Positions 42,626-52,309 of a stretch of DNA of 64,000 nucleotides are shown here, piece after piece. A program made the position numbers and the translations under genes. The stretch lies in NCBI GenBank assembly GCA_965221835.1, contig OZ244916.1, positions 1,860,001 through 1,924,000 on the forward strand, in the 5' to 3' direction. The DNA comes from Persebacter sp965221835 (GTDB lineage Bacteria > Pseudomonadota > Gammaproteobacteria > Tethybacterales > Persebacteraceae). Each line of letters opens with the position of its first letter. Within the stretch, counting starts at the first letter, position 1. Under the pieces are notes generated by a model. It was given only the letters and a program-made list of their open reading frames with translations. It ran no database searches and was not told where the DNA came from.

Positions 42626-43215
42626 TGTCGTGCCGCGAATATTTTTGTCAATGCGCGCAATGATTTGCCGCGATGTCCGACCGCGTTTTTTTCGGTTGCG
42701 GACATTTCCGCGCCGGTTTTTTGTGCGAGAAAATCGTAAAACAGCGGGTCATAACCGAATCCGTTTTCGCCGCGCAATTCGCGGGCGATTTTGCCGTGCC
42801 AGAATCCTTCGGCGAAAATCGGGGCGGAATCTGCGGGCGATTCCACAAAAATAATCGCGGCATAATAAAACGCGTTGCGTGCGGAAATATCCGCCATTTC
42901 GGCGAGAAGTTTGGCGTTATTTTGCGCGTCTGTTGCGTTTTCGGCGGCGTAGCGGGCGGAATGTATGCCCGGCGCACCGTTTAAGGCGGCGACAACCAAA
43001 CCGGAATCGTCCGCTATGGCGGGCATTTTTGCGGCGGCGGAAGCGGCACGGGCTTTTGCCAACGCATTTTCCATAAAAGTTTTATGCGGTTCGGCGGTTT
43101 GCGCAATTTGCAAATCGGTCAGGCACGGCAAGTTTGCGAAATAGGGCGACAATGCCGCACGAATTTCGCGTATTTTTCCGCTGTTGCCGCTTGCGATGAC
43201 GACCGAATCGCGCAT
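42622..43215 (-). CDS. rdgB: dITP/XTP pyrophosphatase
   Basis: A 197-residue Ham1/RdgB protein: VIASGNSGKIREI, IADDSGLVVAALNGAPGIHSARYA, GFGYDPLFY and HRGKSLRAL. It removes deaminated purine nucleotides. The ATG at 43215 follows at once the stop of a vestigial reading frame (43216). Confidence 0.95.
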   Translation of the reverse strand: MRDSVVIASGNSGKIREIRAALSPYFANLPCLTDLQIAQTAEPHKTFMENALAKARAASAAAKMPAIADDSGLVVAALNGAPGIHSARYAAENATDAQNNAKLLAEMADISARNAFYYAAIIFVESPADSAPIFAEGFWHGKIARELRGENGFGYDPLFYDFLAQKTGAEMSATEKNAVGHRGKSLRALTKIFAARQ

Positions 43216-43358
43216 TTAAATTTGCCAATTTCCGCGATTGAACCAGCAGTCATTTGCGGAAATGTTAAACAACTTCGCCGCCCGAAAGACGGCGGCGGCG
43301 GCGAAAAAATGAATAGTTCTTTGCATAATCGGCTTCGGATTTAATGCCGAAAGTATAG
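43216..43358 (-). pseudogene. Vestigial promoter and signal-peptide leader of the surface-protein family
   Basis: On the minus strand TTATGCTATACTTTCG (TATACT complement at 43352-43357) matches the promoter of surface gene 1. An ATG at 43326 opens MQRTIHFFAAAAVFRAAKLFNISAN, close to the family leader (IILFAAFFAAGLSNISAN). The 17-bp TAACATTTCCGCAAATG (43251-43267) is identical in all three loci. After the leader the frame ends within 11 codons (DCWFNRGNWQI) just before rdgB. It reads as a decayed or truncated copy; a functional 36-residue peptide or rdgB leader cannot be excluded. Confidence 0.55.
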
Positions 43359-43520
43359 CATAACGCCGAAAAAAAGCGGGCGGTTCATTCAAGGTTTTCA
43401 TTTATAGTTTATCGTTTACATGGAGAGAGAAAATGAAAACCACCGCCCGATTGATATTATACACGAAAACGAATGCAACTGCAAACGAAAGACGGGGCGA
43501 AAAAAAAATGTTCGTTCCCT

Positions 43521-43549
43521 CTTGAAATGGGCGGATTTTGTATTATAAT
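43521..43549 (+). promoter_or_regulatory. groESL promoter
   Basis: CTTGAAA (43521-43527) gives a TTGAAA -35, 16 bp before TATAAT (43544-43549). The CTTGAAA also fits the sigma-32 -35 consensus, and CCC follows after the TATAAT, so a heat-shock component is possible. GGGCGGATTT sits in the spacer, as in the rpsM promoter. No CIRCE element was seen. Confidence 0.65.
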
Positions 43550-43630
43550 TCCCTTTGCCGATGGATTTAATCCGAGCGCACCGCCGACGGACGGTATTTT
43601 TCCGGCACTTATGAAAGGAGTGAAATATCA

Positions 43631-43930
43631 ATGAAAAAACCTAAAATTCGCCCCCTGCACGACCGGATTCTCGTGCGGCGTGTGGAAGAAGAACGCAAAA
43701 CCGCAAGCGGAATCGTTATCCCCGATAATGCCGCCGAAAAACCCGACCAGGGCGAAGTTCTCGCCGTCGGCAACGGCAAAATTTTGGATGACGGCAAAAA
43801 ACGCCCGCTGGATGTCAAAGCCGGCGACCGCATTCTTTTCGGCAAATACGCCGGTACTTCCGTGAAAGTGGAAGGCGAAGAACTGCTGGTTATGCGTGAA
43901 GACGATGTTATGGCAGTCATTACCGACTGA
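43631..43930 (+). CDS. groES: Co-chaperonin GroES
   Basis: A 99-residue Cpn10 with IRPLHDRILVRRVEEE, mobile loop TASGIVIPDNAAEKP, and GDRILFGKYAGTSVKVEGEELLVMREDDVMAVI. AAGGAG lies upstream. It caps GroEL and is the first gene of the pair. Confidence 0.98.
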   Translation: MKKPKIRPLHDRILVRRVEEERKTASGIVIPDNAAEKPDQGEVLAVGNGKILDDGKKRPLDVKAGDRILFGKYAGTSVKVEGEELLVMREDDVMAVITD

Positions 43931-43975
43931 CGCAACTTTTTTAATTATTCGTTTTTTTCTACAAGGAGAAATATT

Positions 43976-45601
43976 ATGTCTGCAAAAGATGTCAAATTTT
44001 CGGAAGAAGCGCGCCGCGGTATTGTTCGCGGCGTCAATATGCTTTCGGACGCGGTTCGCGTTACGCTCGGTCCCAAAGGGCGCAATGTCGTCATAGAACG
44101 CTCTTTCGGTGCGCCGACTATCACCAAAGACGGCGTTTCTGTCGCCAAAGAAGTGGAACTGGAAGACAAACTGGAAAATATGGGCGCACAAATGGTTAAA
44201 GAAGTTGCGTCCAAAACTTCCGATGTCGCCGGCGATGGCACCACCACCGCCACCGTTCTCGCACAGGCGATGGTTCGCGAGGGAATGAAATATGTCGCCG
44301 CCGGAATGAATCCGATGGATCTTAAACGCGGCATAGACCGCGCCGTCAGTGCCGCCACCGAAAATCTGAAAAAGATTTCCAAAGATTGCCGTTCGCGCAC
44401 CGAAATCGCGCAAGTCGCTTCCATTTCGGCGAATTCGGACGGCAGTGTCGGCGAAATTATCGCCGAGGCGATGGACAAAGTCGGCAAGGAAGGCGTGATT
44501 ACTGTTGAAGACGGTTCAACTTTGGAAAACGAATTGTCGGTCGTGGAAGGAATGCAATTTGACCGCGGCTATACTTCGCCTTATTTTATCAACACGCCCG
44601 AACGGCAAATGGTGGTGCTGGATAATCCGCTGGTACTCGTTCACGACAAAAAAATATCCGCCATTCGCGATATTTTGCCGATTTTGGAACAAACCGCCAA
44701 AACCGGTCGCCCGTTGTTGATTATTGCCGAAGAAGTGGAAGGCGAAGCCCTTGCGACTTTGGTCGTCAACAATATGCGCGGTACGCTTAAAGTGTGCGCC
44801 GTCAAAGCCCCCGGCTTCGGCGACCGCCGCAAAGCGATGTTGGAAGATATTGCCATTCTCACCAAAGGGCGCGTAATTTCCGAAGAAGTCGGATTGACGC
44901 TGGAAAAAGTGTCGGTGGACGATCTCGGACAGGCGAAACGCGTGGAAATCGGCAAAGAAGACACCACCGTGATTGACGGCAAAGGCGCGAAAAAAGACAT
45001 CGCCGCCCGCGTTGAAGCAATCCGCCGCCAGATTGAAGATACCACCAGCGATTACGACCGCGAAAAACTGCAGGAACGGGTCGCCAAACTTTCGGGCGGC
45101 GTTGCCGTCATCAAAGTCGGTGCGGCAACCGAAGTGGAAATGAAAGAAAAGAAAGCGCGCGTTGAAGACGCGTTGCATGCCACCCGTGCGGCGGTGGAAG
45201 AAGGCATCGTGCCGGGCGGCGGCGTCGCCCTGATTCGTTGCCAAGCGGTCATTTCCAAACTCAAAGGAGAAAACGACGACCAAGATGCCGGAATCCGCAT
45301 CGTCTCGCGCGCGTTGGAATCGCCGCTTGCAAATATCGTCGTCAATACCGGCGAATCGGCGGAAGTTATTGTCAACGAAGTACGCGGCGGTAGCGGCAAT
45401 CACGGCTATAACGCTGCCAACGGAAAATACGGCGATTTGTTGCGTCTCGGCATCATAGACCCGACGAAAGTAACGCGTTCGGCTTTGCAAAATGCTGCGT
45501 CTATCGCCGGTTTGTTGCTGACGACCGATTGCGCAGTAACCGAACTGCCGAAAAAAGACATGCCTCCGCCCGCAATGCCCGGCGGCGGAATGGATATGTA
45601 A
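43976..45601 (+). CDS. groEL: Chaperonin GroEL
   Basis: A 541-residue Hsp60 with KDVKFSEEARRGIVRGVN, VTLGPKGRNVVIERSFGAPTITKDGVSVAKE, GDGTTTATVLA and C-terminal PPPAMPGGGMDM, a short GGM tail. CAAGGAG precedes the ATG. A strong terminator follows at 45653. Confidence 0.99.
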   Translation: MSAKDVKFSEEARRGIVRGVNMLSDAVRVTLGPKGRNVVIERSFGAPTITKDGVSVAKEVELEDKLENMGAQMVKEVASKTSDVAGDGTTTATVLAQAMVREGMKYVAAGMNPMDLKRGIDRAVSAATENLKKISKDCRSRTEIAQVASISANSDGSVGEIIAEAMDKVGKEGVITVEDGSTLENELSVVEGMQFDRGYTSPYFINTPERQMVVLDNPLVLVHDKKISAIRDILPILEQTAKTGRPLLIIAEEVEGEALATLVVNNMRGTLKVCAVKAPGFGDRRKAMLEDIAILTKGRVISEEVGLTLEKVSVDDLGQAKRVEIGKEDTTVIDGKGAKKDIAARVEAIRRQIEDTTSDYDREKLQERVAKLSGGVAVIKVGAATEVEMKEKKARVEDALHATRAAVEEGIVPGGGVALIRCQAVISKLKGENDDQDAGIRIVSRALESPLANIVVNTGESAEVIVNEVRGGSGNHGYNAANGKYGDLLRLGIIDPTKVTRSALQNAASIAGLLLTTDCAVTELPKKDMPPPAMPGGGMDM

Positions 45602-45652
45602 GTTATTGTTGTCTCTCCCTAAAAAGGCGGTATTTTTCCTCCCGCCTTTTGG

Positions 45653-45682
45653 AAAACCGCGCCGCAAGGCGCGGTTTTTTTT
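45653..45682 (+). terminator. Intrinsic terminator of groESL
   Basis: CCGCGCC-GCAA-GGCGCGG (45657-45674) with eight T (45675-45682). A weaker hairpin AAAAGGCGG...CCGCCTTTT lies just before (about 45623-45650). Confidence 0.9.
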
Positions 45683-45800
45683 CGCGTAATTCTCCGCAAT
45701 TTTTCGCGTAATTCCCCGCGATTTTTTTACTTAATTCTCCGCGATTTCTCGCAATTTTTTGCGTAATTCCCCGCCGGATTTCCGCCGCCGCTTTTATAAA

Positions 45801-46423
45801 ACCGAATTAAAAATACGGTTCAACGCGTCCGAGATTCGCGTAAATTGTTTTTAGTTGCGTGTAGTTTGCGTAATTCTCCGCAATTTTTTTTGCGTAATCC
45901 CCGCCGGATTTTCGCCGAATTTCCCCGCAATTTTTTTGCGTAATTCCCCGCCGGATTTTCGCCGGATTTTCGCCGAATTTCCGCCGCTGCTTTTACAAAA
46001 CCGAATTAAAAATACGGTTCAACGCGTCCGAGATTTGCGTAAATTGGTTTTTAGTTGCGTGTAGTTTGCGTAATTCCCCGCGGTTTCCCCGCAATTTTTT
46101 GCGTAATTCCCCGCGATTTCCTCGCAATTTTGTTTTACTTAATTTTCCGCGATTCCCCGCGATTTTGTTTTGCGTAATTCTCCGCCGGATTTCCGCCGCC
46201 GAATTTCCACCGCCGCTTTTACAAAACCGAATTAAAAATACGGTTCAACGCGCCCGAGATTCGCGTAAATTGTTTTTAGTTGCGTGTAGTTTGCGTAATT
46301 CCCCGCGATTTTTTTTTGCGTAATTCCCCGCGATTTCTCGCAATTTTATTTTGCGTAATTCCCCGCCGGATTTTCGCCGGATTTTCCCCGCCGGATTTTC
46401 GCTGCCGCTTTTATAAAACCGAA
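45801..46423. repeat. Three tandem copies of the betB 3-prime end plus linker
   Basis: The block ACCGAATTAAAAATACGG, continuing through the codons for the betB end LKTIYANLGRVEPYF on the minus strand, starts at 45801, 46000 and 46226; the real gene end starts at 46418. Copies are 199, 226 and 192 bp apart. Each has about 65 bp of betB coding tail, then a linker of short TTGCGTAATTCCCCGC-type repeats with poly-T. The copies differ from the gene by AGTTGCGTGTAGT for AACTGCGTGTAAT. The linker repeats extend left to about 45683. Confidence 0.88.
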
Positions 46424-47917
46424 TTAAAAATACGGTTCAACGCGTCCGAGATTCGCGTAAATTGTTTTTAACTGCGTGTAATGTTGGATGGTATGTCTGC
46501 CGTTTTCGCGTCCGACTCCGGAATGTTTTACGCCGCCGAAAGGCACTTCGGGCGGCGTGATATTGTAATCGTTAATCCACACCATTCCCGCCTGCAATTG
46601 TTGCGATACGCGATGTGCGCGCGCAAAATTGCCGGTAAAAACGCCCGCCGAAAGCCCGTAATCGGTCGCATTCGCGCGCCGCACGGCTTCGTCTTCGTCA
46701 TCAAAAACAAGCACCGACATAAGAGGACCGAACACCTCTTCGCGCACAAAACGCATATCGTCTTCGCAATCGGCAAACACCGCCGGATGCAGATAGTTGC
46801 CGTCCGCCAGCGATTTGTCTGCGGGCGGATGACCGCCGGCGATATGCAATGCGGCGGAGGCGAAAGCGTCTTGCATATAGCCGTCCACTTTTTGCAAATG
46901 CGGGCGACTCATCAGCGGTCCGACTTGCGTTTGCGGATTGAAAGGGCAGCCGAGACGCAACGATTCGGTGCGCGGTTTGACGGCGGCAAGAAATGCATCG
47001 CGTGCGGTGCGTTCCACAAAAACGCGTGTGCCGTTTGAGCAAACCTGCCCGCTGGAAAAGAAATTCGCCATCAACGCCGCCGATACTGCATCTTCCATTT
47101 GGCAATCGGCAAAAATCAGCAGCGGCGATTTTCCGCCCAACTCAAAAGTGATGTGTTTGAGCGTTGTTGCGGCGTCCGCCATTACGCGTTTGCCGGTTTC
47201 GGCTTCGCCGGTCAGCGATATTTTGTCTATGCCGGGATGCAAAGACAGCATCCGCCCGACGGTCGCATCGCCTTGCACGACATTGAAAACGCCCGGCGGC
47301 AAACCGGCTTCGGCGTATAACTCCGCCAGACGAAAAGCGGTGAGCGGCGTGAGTTCGGCGGGTTTGAAAACCATCGTATTGCCGCATGCGAGGGCGGGGG
47401 CGGATTTCCACATGGCGATTTGTATCGGATAATTCCACGCGCCGATTCCCGCGCAAACGCCGAGCGGTTCGCGGCGGACGAGCGAAAATGCGGCGGGCGG
47501 ATGGTCTATGTGGTCGCCGTGAATGGCGGGGGCGATTCCGGCGTAATATTCCAGCACTTCCGCGCCGGTAATAATATCCACCGCGCGCGTTTCGGCAATC
47601 GCTTTGCCGGTGTCCAATGTTTCCAACGCGGCGAGGGAGTCGTTTTCGGCGCGCAACAATTCGGCGGCGCGCAACAATATTTTTGCGCGTTCGCGGGCGG
47701 GAGTTGCCGCCCATTGCGGTTGTGCGCGCCGTGCCGCGGCGACTGCTTCGTCCACATCGCGTTGCGCCGCTTGTTGCACATCGCAAATTTTGCGGTTTGT
47801 GGCGGGATTGACGGTCGCGAAAGTGTCACCGGAAGTCGCGTCTTTGGGTGCGCCGTCAATAAAAAGTTTTTGCTCAGGCAGTCGGCTGTCGGGTCCGATG
47901 GCGGGGGTGTTTTTCAT
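46424..47917 (-). CDS. betB: Betaine aldehyde dehydrogenase
   Basis: A 497-residue NAD(P)-dependent aldehyde dehydrogenase: GAWNYPIQIAMWKSAPALACGNTMVFKPAELTPLTA, catalytic Glu in FELGGKSPLL, catalytic Cys in FFSSGQVCSNGTRVFVE, and EEVFGPLMSVLVF. The whole-length pattern is that of BetB, which makes the osmoprotectant glycine betaine from betaine aldehyde; related aldehydes are possible. A TATAAT and GGAG site precede the ATG at 47917. betA and betI are not in the window. Confidence 0.88.
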   Translation of the reverse strand: MKNTPAIGPDSRLPEQKLFIDGAPKDATSGDTFATVNPATNRKICDVQQAAQRDVDEAVAAARRAQPQWAATPARERAKILLRAAELLRAENDSLAALETLDTGKAIAETRAVDIITGAEVLEYYAGIAPAIHGDHIDHPPAAFSLVRREPLGVCAGIGAWNYPIQIAMWKSAPALACGNTMVFKPAELTPLTAFRLAELYAEAGLPPGVFNVVQGDATVGRMLSLHPGIDKISLTGEAETGKRVMADAATTLKHITFELGGKSPLLIFADCQMEDAVSAALMANFFSSGQVCSNGTRVFVERTARDAFLAAVKPRTESLRLGCPFNPQTQVGPLMSRPHLQKVDGYMQDAFASAALHIAGGHPPADKSLADGNYLHPAVFADCEDDMRFVREEVFGPLMSVLVFDDEDEAVRRANATDYGLSAGVFTGNFARAHRVSQQLQAGMVWINDYNITPPEVPFGGVKHSGVGRENGRHTIQHYTQLKTIYANLGRVEPYF

Positions 47918-48006
47918 TGTTGTCTCCGTGCGGATAATAAACCGCGATTATACCGCGTCCTTGACGGCGCGATGCGAACCGGCGGCGGACGGTTTATAAT
48001 GTCAAA

Positions 48007-49083
48007 ATGAACGAATCCGCATCGGCTGCGTCTTCCGCTAAAACGCCCGCCGCCGCGCCGCCGCCGAAAAAAAGCGGCGCGAAGCGGTGGGCGATAAAAT
48101 GGCTTGTCATCTATCCGCTTTTGTTGGCGGCGGCGGCGGGCGGCGCGTTTTATGCTGCTTATCAACAACCGAAGTTGCGCCCGTATTTGCAACCGCATTT
48201 GCAAAACATTATAGAACACGCGCCTTTTTTGCGGCGGTTTGTGGATTCGCCGTCCGCCGACAAAACAACGGATTCTGCGCAGTTTTCGCAATCTTCACAA
48301 TTTCCGCAATCTTCGCAATTTCCGCAATCTTCAAACGCGCCCGCCCTTCCCGATTCCGCGCCGCAAGTTGCGGAATCGCAAACCGAATCGCAAACGGAAT
48401 CGCAAACCGAATCACAAATAAATGCGCCGCCCGAATCGCCGGAAATCGCGCCCGCCGATTCTGTACGCGCGGAATATGTGGACGCGGAACTCGCGCGATT
48501 GAAAAATCAAATTGCGGCGATGCGCGATGCGCGGCGCGCCGATTCGCAAAATACCGAAATTCGTTTGGGATTGATAGATTTGCGTTTGCGCACGGACGGC
48601 GATACTGCGGCGGCGGCGCGCGCGCTTTCTGCTGTTTCGCCGGTGCGCGATTCGGATGGCGCATGGCTGGCGGCGGAAGTTTCGCGATTGCAAAACGCGC
48701 CCGCCCGCGACCGAATTGCCGATGTTTTGCGGCGGCTTTTGCATTTCGTTGAACGGGACGGCGGCGCAGTTTCGGAAAACGAATCCGCCGCCGCCGTCGC
48801 CGCCGAAGAAACGCCGTGGGATTCGCGTGCCGCCGCGGAGTTGAAAAAAATCTTTAATGTGCGCCGCGTTTCTGGCGATAACGAAAAAGACGAATCGCAT
48901 TTAATGTTGTTGCGGCGAATGGAAACGCTTTTGTTGACCGGACAACGGGAGGCGTATTTGGCGGCGTTGGACGCGCTTGCCGTCAATCCGCCGCAATCGG
49001 ACGATGCGAATGTGCGGGTGTTGATTGACACTTTGCGCGAATTTGGAATGCCGGTTTATGCGTTGAGCGGAAGGGGGCGGTAA
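48007..49083 (+). CDS. hemX: HemX-like membrane protein
   Basis: A 358-residue protein: Ala/Pro/Lys-rich cytoplasmic start, one membrane helix (about 30-50), a low-complexity region (SQFPQSSQFPQSS; repeated SQTE), a helical stretch (about 160-180), and a TPR-like C-terminal domain ending in a segment on a Leu-rich backbone. Sequence match to HemX is weak; the assignment rests on the fold pattern and on the following hemY and hemL. HemX proteins lie beside hemCD in gammaproteobacteria. A TTTATAAT lies just before the start. Confidence 0.68.
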   Translation: MNESASAASSAKTPAAAPPPKKSGAKRWAIKWLVIYPLLLAAAAGGAFYAAYQQPKLRPYLQPHLQNIIEHAPFLRRFVDSPSADKTTDSAQFSQSSQFPQSSQFPQSSNAPALPDSAPQVAESQTESQTESQTESQINAPPESPEIAPADSVRAEYVDAELARLKNQIAAMRDARRADSQNTEIRLGLIDLRLRTDGDTAAAARALSAVSPVRDSDGAWLAAEVSRLQNAPARDRIADVLRRLLHFVERDGGAVSENESAAAVAAEETPWDSRAAAELKKIFNVRRVSGDNEKDESHLMLLRRMETLLLTGQREAYLAALDALAVNPPQSDDANVRVLIDTLREFGMPVYALSGRGR

Positions 49084-50213
49084 TGTGGCGCGCGCTGAAA
49101 TATATTTTGCTGGGCGTTGCGGCGATGGCGTTGGTGGCGATTTCGCATTTGTATGCGGACGAAACGATTGTCGTGCAATATGGCGAATGGCGCGCTGAAC
49201 CTGCTGTTTTTGTCGCGGCGGCAACGGCGGCGGCGGCGGCGATTGTGTTGCTGCTATTTTTCAAACTGATTTTTTGGATGTTGTTTTTTCCGGCGCGGAT
49301 GGCGGCGTGGAAGCGGGCGCGGGACGACAAAAACCGCCGCGAAACTTTGGAAGATAGCGTGCGCGCGTTGGCGTTGGACGATTATCGCCGCGCATTTAAC
49401 GGATTTTCGCGGCTGTCGCGGAAGTCGGACCCGGACGGCGTTTTTGCATGGCTGGCGGCGCGTTCTGCCAAAAAATCGGGCGACCATGCCGGTCGTGCCG
49501 AATGGTTGCGCCGTGCCGCCGCGCATGGCGGTTCCGACATTGCCGCCGCCGCCCGTGCGGCACTCGCCGCCGAAGACGGACGCGCCGGCGAAGCGTTTGA
49601 CATTCTGACCGAAGCGGGCGCGCGAAACGGTTCGCCGTTGCTGGCAAAAATGTATTTGCACATTGCGCGGCGGCGCGAAAAATGGCGCGAGGCGATGGCG
49701 GCGGCATATCGTTTATTGGACGGCGCGGATGGCGACCGGGAAACGATTGCCGAAATCGCCGATGCCGCGCTGAAAACAATGCAAGACGGCGAATCGTTGC
49801 GCGATTTTTGGAAAAATAATGTTGCAGCCGCCGAACAAAAAAATCCGCGCCTGCTCGTGGAATATAGTTACGCCTTGCATCGTGCCGGTGACGAAAAAAC
49901 GCGCGCCGAAACTTTGGAACGCGCCGTAAATATCGCGCCCGGATCGGCGGCGGTTGTCGCCGCAGTTGCCGCAACCGGCGGCGACAAACTTTGCGAAACC
50001 GCGTTCGCCGCGGTACAAAAACACGGCGGCGAAAGCGATTCCGATTATTTGCGGGCGGCGGCGACTCTCGCCGAACGGCTTAAATTGTACGGACGGGCGC
50101 GGCGATATTATCAGATGGCGAATTCGTTGCGCCCCGACCCGCGCAACACTTCGGCGTTGGATTCGCTGGAAACGCGCATGCGCGATGCGCAAGACGGCGC
50201 GGCGGACGCGTAG
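49083..50213 (+). CDS. hemY: HemY-family TPR membrane protein
   Basis: A 376-residue protein with two membrane helices (about 8-24 and 41-68), the HemY N-terminal pattern (VQYGEWRAEPAVFVAAATA, where relatives have a similar helix pair), and TPR repeats to the end (RRYYQMANSLRPDPRN). Its role in haem synthesis is unproven. The ATG overlaps the hemX stop by one base. Confidence 0.8.
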   Translation: MWRALKYILLGVAAMALVAISHLYADETIVVQYGEWRAEPAVFVAAATAAAAAIVLLLFFKLIFWMLFFPARMAAWKRARDDKNRRETLEDSVRALALDDYRRAFNGFSRLSRKSDPDGVFAWLAARSAKKSGDHAGRAEWLRRAAAHGGSDIAAAARAALAAEDGRAGEAFDILTEAGARNGSPLLAKMYLHIARRREKWREAMAAAYRLLDGADGDRETIAEIADAALKTMQDGESLRDFWKNNVAAAEQKNPRLLVEYSYALHRAGDEKTRAETLERAVNIAPGSAAVVAAVAATGGDKLCETAFAAVQKHGGESDSDYLRAAATLAERLKLYGRARRYYQMANSLRPDPRNTSALDSLETRMRDAQDGAADA

Positions 50214-50369
50214 ATTTTTTTCGGAAAAATACGAAAACATGCGCGGAATTAATTCAACCAAATTTTCATCCGTCTTTCGCTTTCGCTTTCGCAATTGCGC
50301 GTTTCGCGGCGGCGAAAATCGCGCGGAAATACGGACGGCGGGCGTTCGGATTAGTTTTTATTCGCCGCG

Positions 50370-51671
50370 ATGAAATCTGCCGAATTATTTTCGCGCGCGC
50401 AACGGGTGATTCCCGGCGGCGTCAATTCGCCGGTGCGCGCATTTCACGGAGTCGGCGGTACGCCGGTATTTTTCGCCGAAGGTGCAGGCGCATGGCTGGC
50501 GGATGTGGACGGGCGGCGGTATGCCGATTATGTTTGTTCGTGGGGCGCGATTGTCGCCGGACACGCCCGCGCGGAAGTGGTCGCGGCGGTTTCGCAAACG
50601 GCGGCGAAAGGAATGGGATTTGGTGCGCCGCACGAAAACGAATGCCGCTTCGCCGAAACATTGTGCGCCGCCGTGCCGTCTCTGGAAACGGTGCGCGCGG
50701 TCAATTCCGGCACCGAGGCGACAATGAGCGCGATTCGCGTGGCGCGCGGTTTTTGTCGCCGCGATTTGCTGGTGAAGTTTGACGGCTGCTATCACGGGCA
50801 TTCCGATTCGCTTTTGGTCGCCGCCGGTTCAGGCGCGCTGACTCTCGGAAAACCGTCTTCCGGCGGCGTACCGGCGGCGATTGCGGGATGCACGATTTCG
50901 CTACCGTATAACGCACCGCAAGCGGCGGAAGAATTATTCGCACGGCGCGGTGACGAAATCGCCGCCGTCATCGTGGAACCGGTCGCGGGAAATATGAATA
51001 TGGTGCGCGGCACGCCGCAGTTTTTGCAAACCTTGCGCGCGTTGTGCGACAAACACGGCGCGGTTTTGATTTTTGACGAAGTGATGAGTGGTTTTCGCAT
51101 CGCGCGCGGCGGGGCGCAAGAAATTTACGGCATCGCGCCCGATTTAATCTGCCTCGGCAAAGTCATCGGCGGCGGGCTGGGAGTTGCGGCATTCGGCGGA
51201 CGGCGCGACATAATGCGGATTCTCGCACCTGAAGGCGATGTGTATCAGGCGGGTACTTTGGCGGGAAATCCGGTCGCGATGGCGGCGGGATTGGCGGTTT
51301 TGCAAATCGCGCTGGCGGACGGATTTTATGCCGCATTATCGGCGGCGGCAACGGCGGTGCGAGAGGCAATGACGGCGGCGGCACAAAAATATGATGCGCC
51401 GTTTTGCGCCGATTCGCTTGGCGGAATGCTTGGTTTTTATTTTCGCCGCACGCCGCCCGCAAATCTGACGGACGCGCGCGATTGCGATGACGAATTATTT
51501 CGCAAGTTTTTTCATTTGATGCTGTCGCGCGGCGTTTATCTCGCGCCGTCCGCATTTGAAGCCGCGTTTGTCACCGCCGCACACGATGCCGAAGTTGTCG
51601 CGCACACCGCCGCCGCCGCCGAAGAATCATTCGCCGAAATAATGCGCCTTCCGATTTCGGCGCAAAAATAA
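50370..51671 (+). CDS. hemL: Glutamate-1-semialdehyde 2,1-aminomutase
   Basis: A 433-residue PLP enzyme that makes 5-aminolevulinate from glutamate semialdehyde in the C5 haem pathway. It contains IPGGVNSPVRAFHGVGGTP, NSGTEATMSAIRVARG, DEVMSGFRI and the PLP lysine in LICLGKVIGGGLGVAAFGG. It is preceded by hemXY, so this is a haem cluster. The 156-bp gap before it has no clear signal. Confidence 0.96.
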   Translation: MKSAELFSRAQRVIPGGVNSPVRAFHGVGGTPVFFAEGAGAWLADVDGRRYADYVCSWGAIVAGHARAEVVAAVSQTAAKGMGFGAPHENECRFAETLCAAVPSLETVRAVNSGTEATMSAIRVARGFCRRDLLVKFDGCYHGHSDSLLVAAGSGALTLGKPSSGGVPAAIAGCTISLPYNAPQAAEELFARRGDEIAAVIVEPVAGNMNMVRGTPQFLQTLRALCDKHGAVLIFDEVMSGFRIARGGAQEIYGIAPDLICLGKVIGGGLGVAAFGGRRDIMRILAPEGDVYQAGTLAGNPVAMAAGLAVLQIALADGFYAALSAAATAVREAMTAAAQKYDAPFCADSLGGMLGFYFRRTPPANLTDARDCDDELFRKFFHLMLSRGVYLAPSAFEAAFVTAAHDAEVVAHTAAAAEESFAEIMRLPISAQK

Positions 51672-51719
51672 AATAAAAAATAACGAAAACCGCGCATCGC
51701 ACGGCGAATTATCGCCGCA

Positions 51720-52160
51720 TTACCATTCGCCGATGTTCGGCATGGATGACCACGGTTCGCGGGGCGGAAGTGCGTCTCCAGATTGCAATAATTCAATTGA
51801 AATTCCGTCCGGCGAACGAATAAACGCCATTCGTCCGTCCCGCGGCGGGCGGTTGATGACGACTCCGCCGTCCGCTAACTTTTTGCAAGTCGCATAAATA
51901 TCGTCAACGCGATAGGCGAGATGCCCGAAGTTGCGCCCGCCGCCGTATTCTTCCGGGTCCCAATTCCAAGTCAATTCCAGCAACGGCGCGCTATTTTGGG
52001 CGGCGTGCGTTTCGTCCGCCGCCGCCGCCAAAAAAATCAGCGTAAAACGTCCGGCGGCATTTTCCATCCGCCGCACCTCGCGCATGCCGAGTTTTCCGCA
52101 ATAAAAATCCAGCGATTCTTCCACATCGCGAATCCGTACCATCGTATGAAGATATTGCAT
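51720..52160 (-). CDS. gloA: Lactoylglutathione lyase-like VOC protein
   Basis: A 146-residue glyoxalase-I-type protein: YLHTMVRIRDVEESLDFYCGKLGMREVRR (metal-binding His), LLELTWNWDPEEYGGGRNFGHLAYRVDDI (Glu and His), and FIRSPDGISIELLQSGD. It detoxifies methylglyoxal with glutathione. The ATG at 52160 follows GGAGTG. It differs from short GloA by a 15-residue C-terminal tail. Confidence 0.9.
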   Translation of the reverse strand: MQYLHTMVRIRDVEESLDFYCGKLGMREVRRMENAAGRFTLIFLAAAADETHAAQNSAPLLELTWNWDPEEYGGGRNFGHLAYRVDDIYATCKKLADGGVVINRPPRDGRMAFIRSPDGISIELLQSGDALPPREPWSSMPNIGEW

Positions 52161-52309
52161 AAATACACTCCGATTTTCGTATTTTCTTTCGTGCGTTATT
52201 ATACATCGCATTTTCGCCGCCGCCGCAAAAGGCGAAACGGCGGGCGAGTCGCGAAATTTAATTTTTTTCGCATTAATTTCGCATTAAAATGGAGAAAAAT
52301 GCGCGCATT

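Noticed and set aside
44516..45667. A 383-residue minus-strand frame across groEL
   Set aside because: Antisense shadow of a highly conserved gene, with no start signal or homology.
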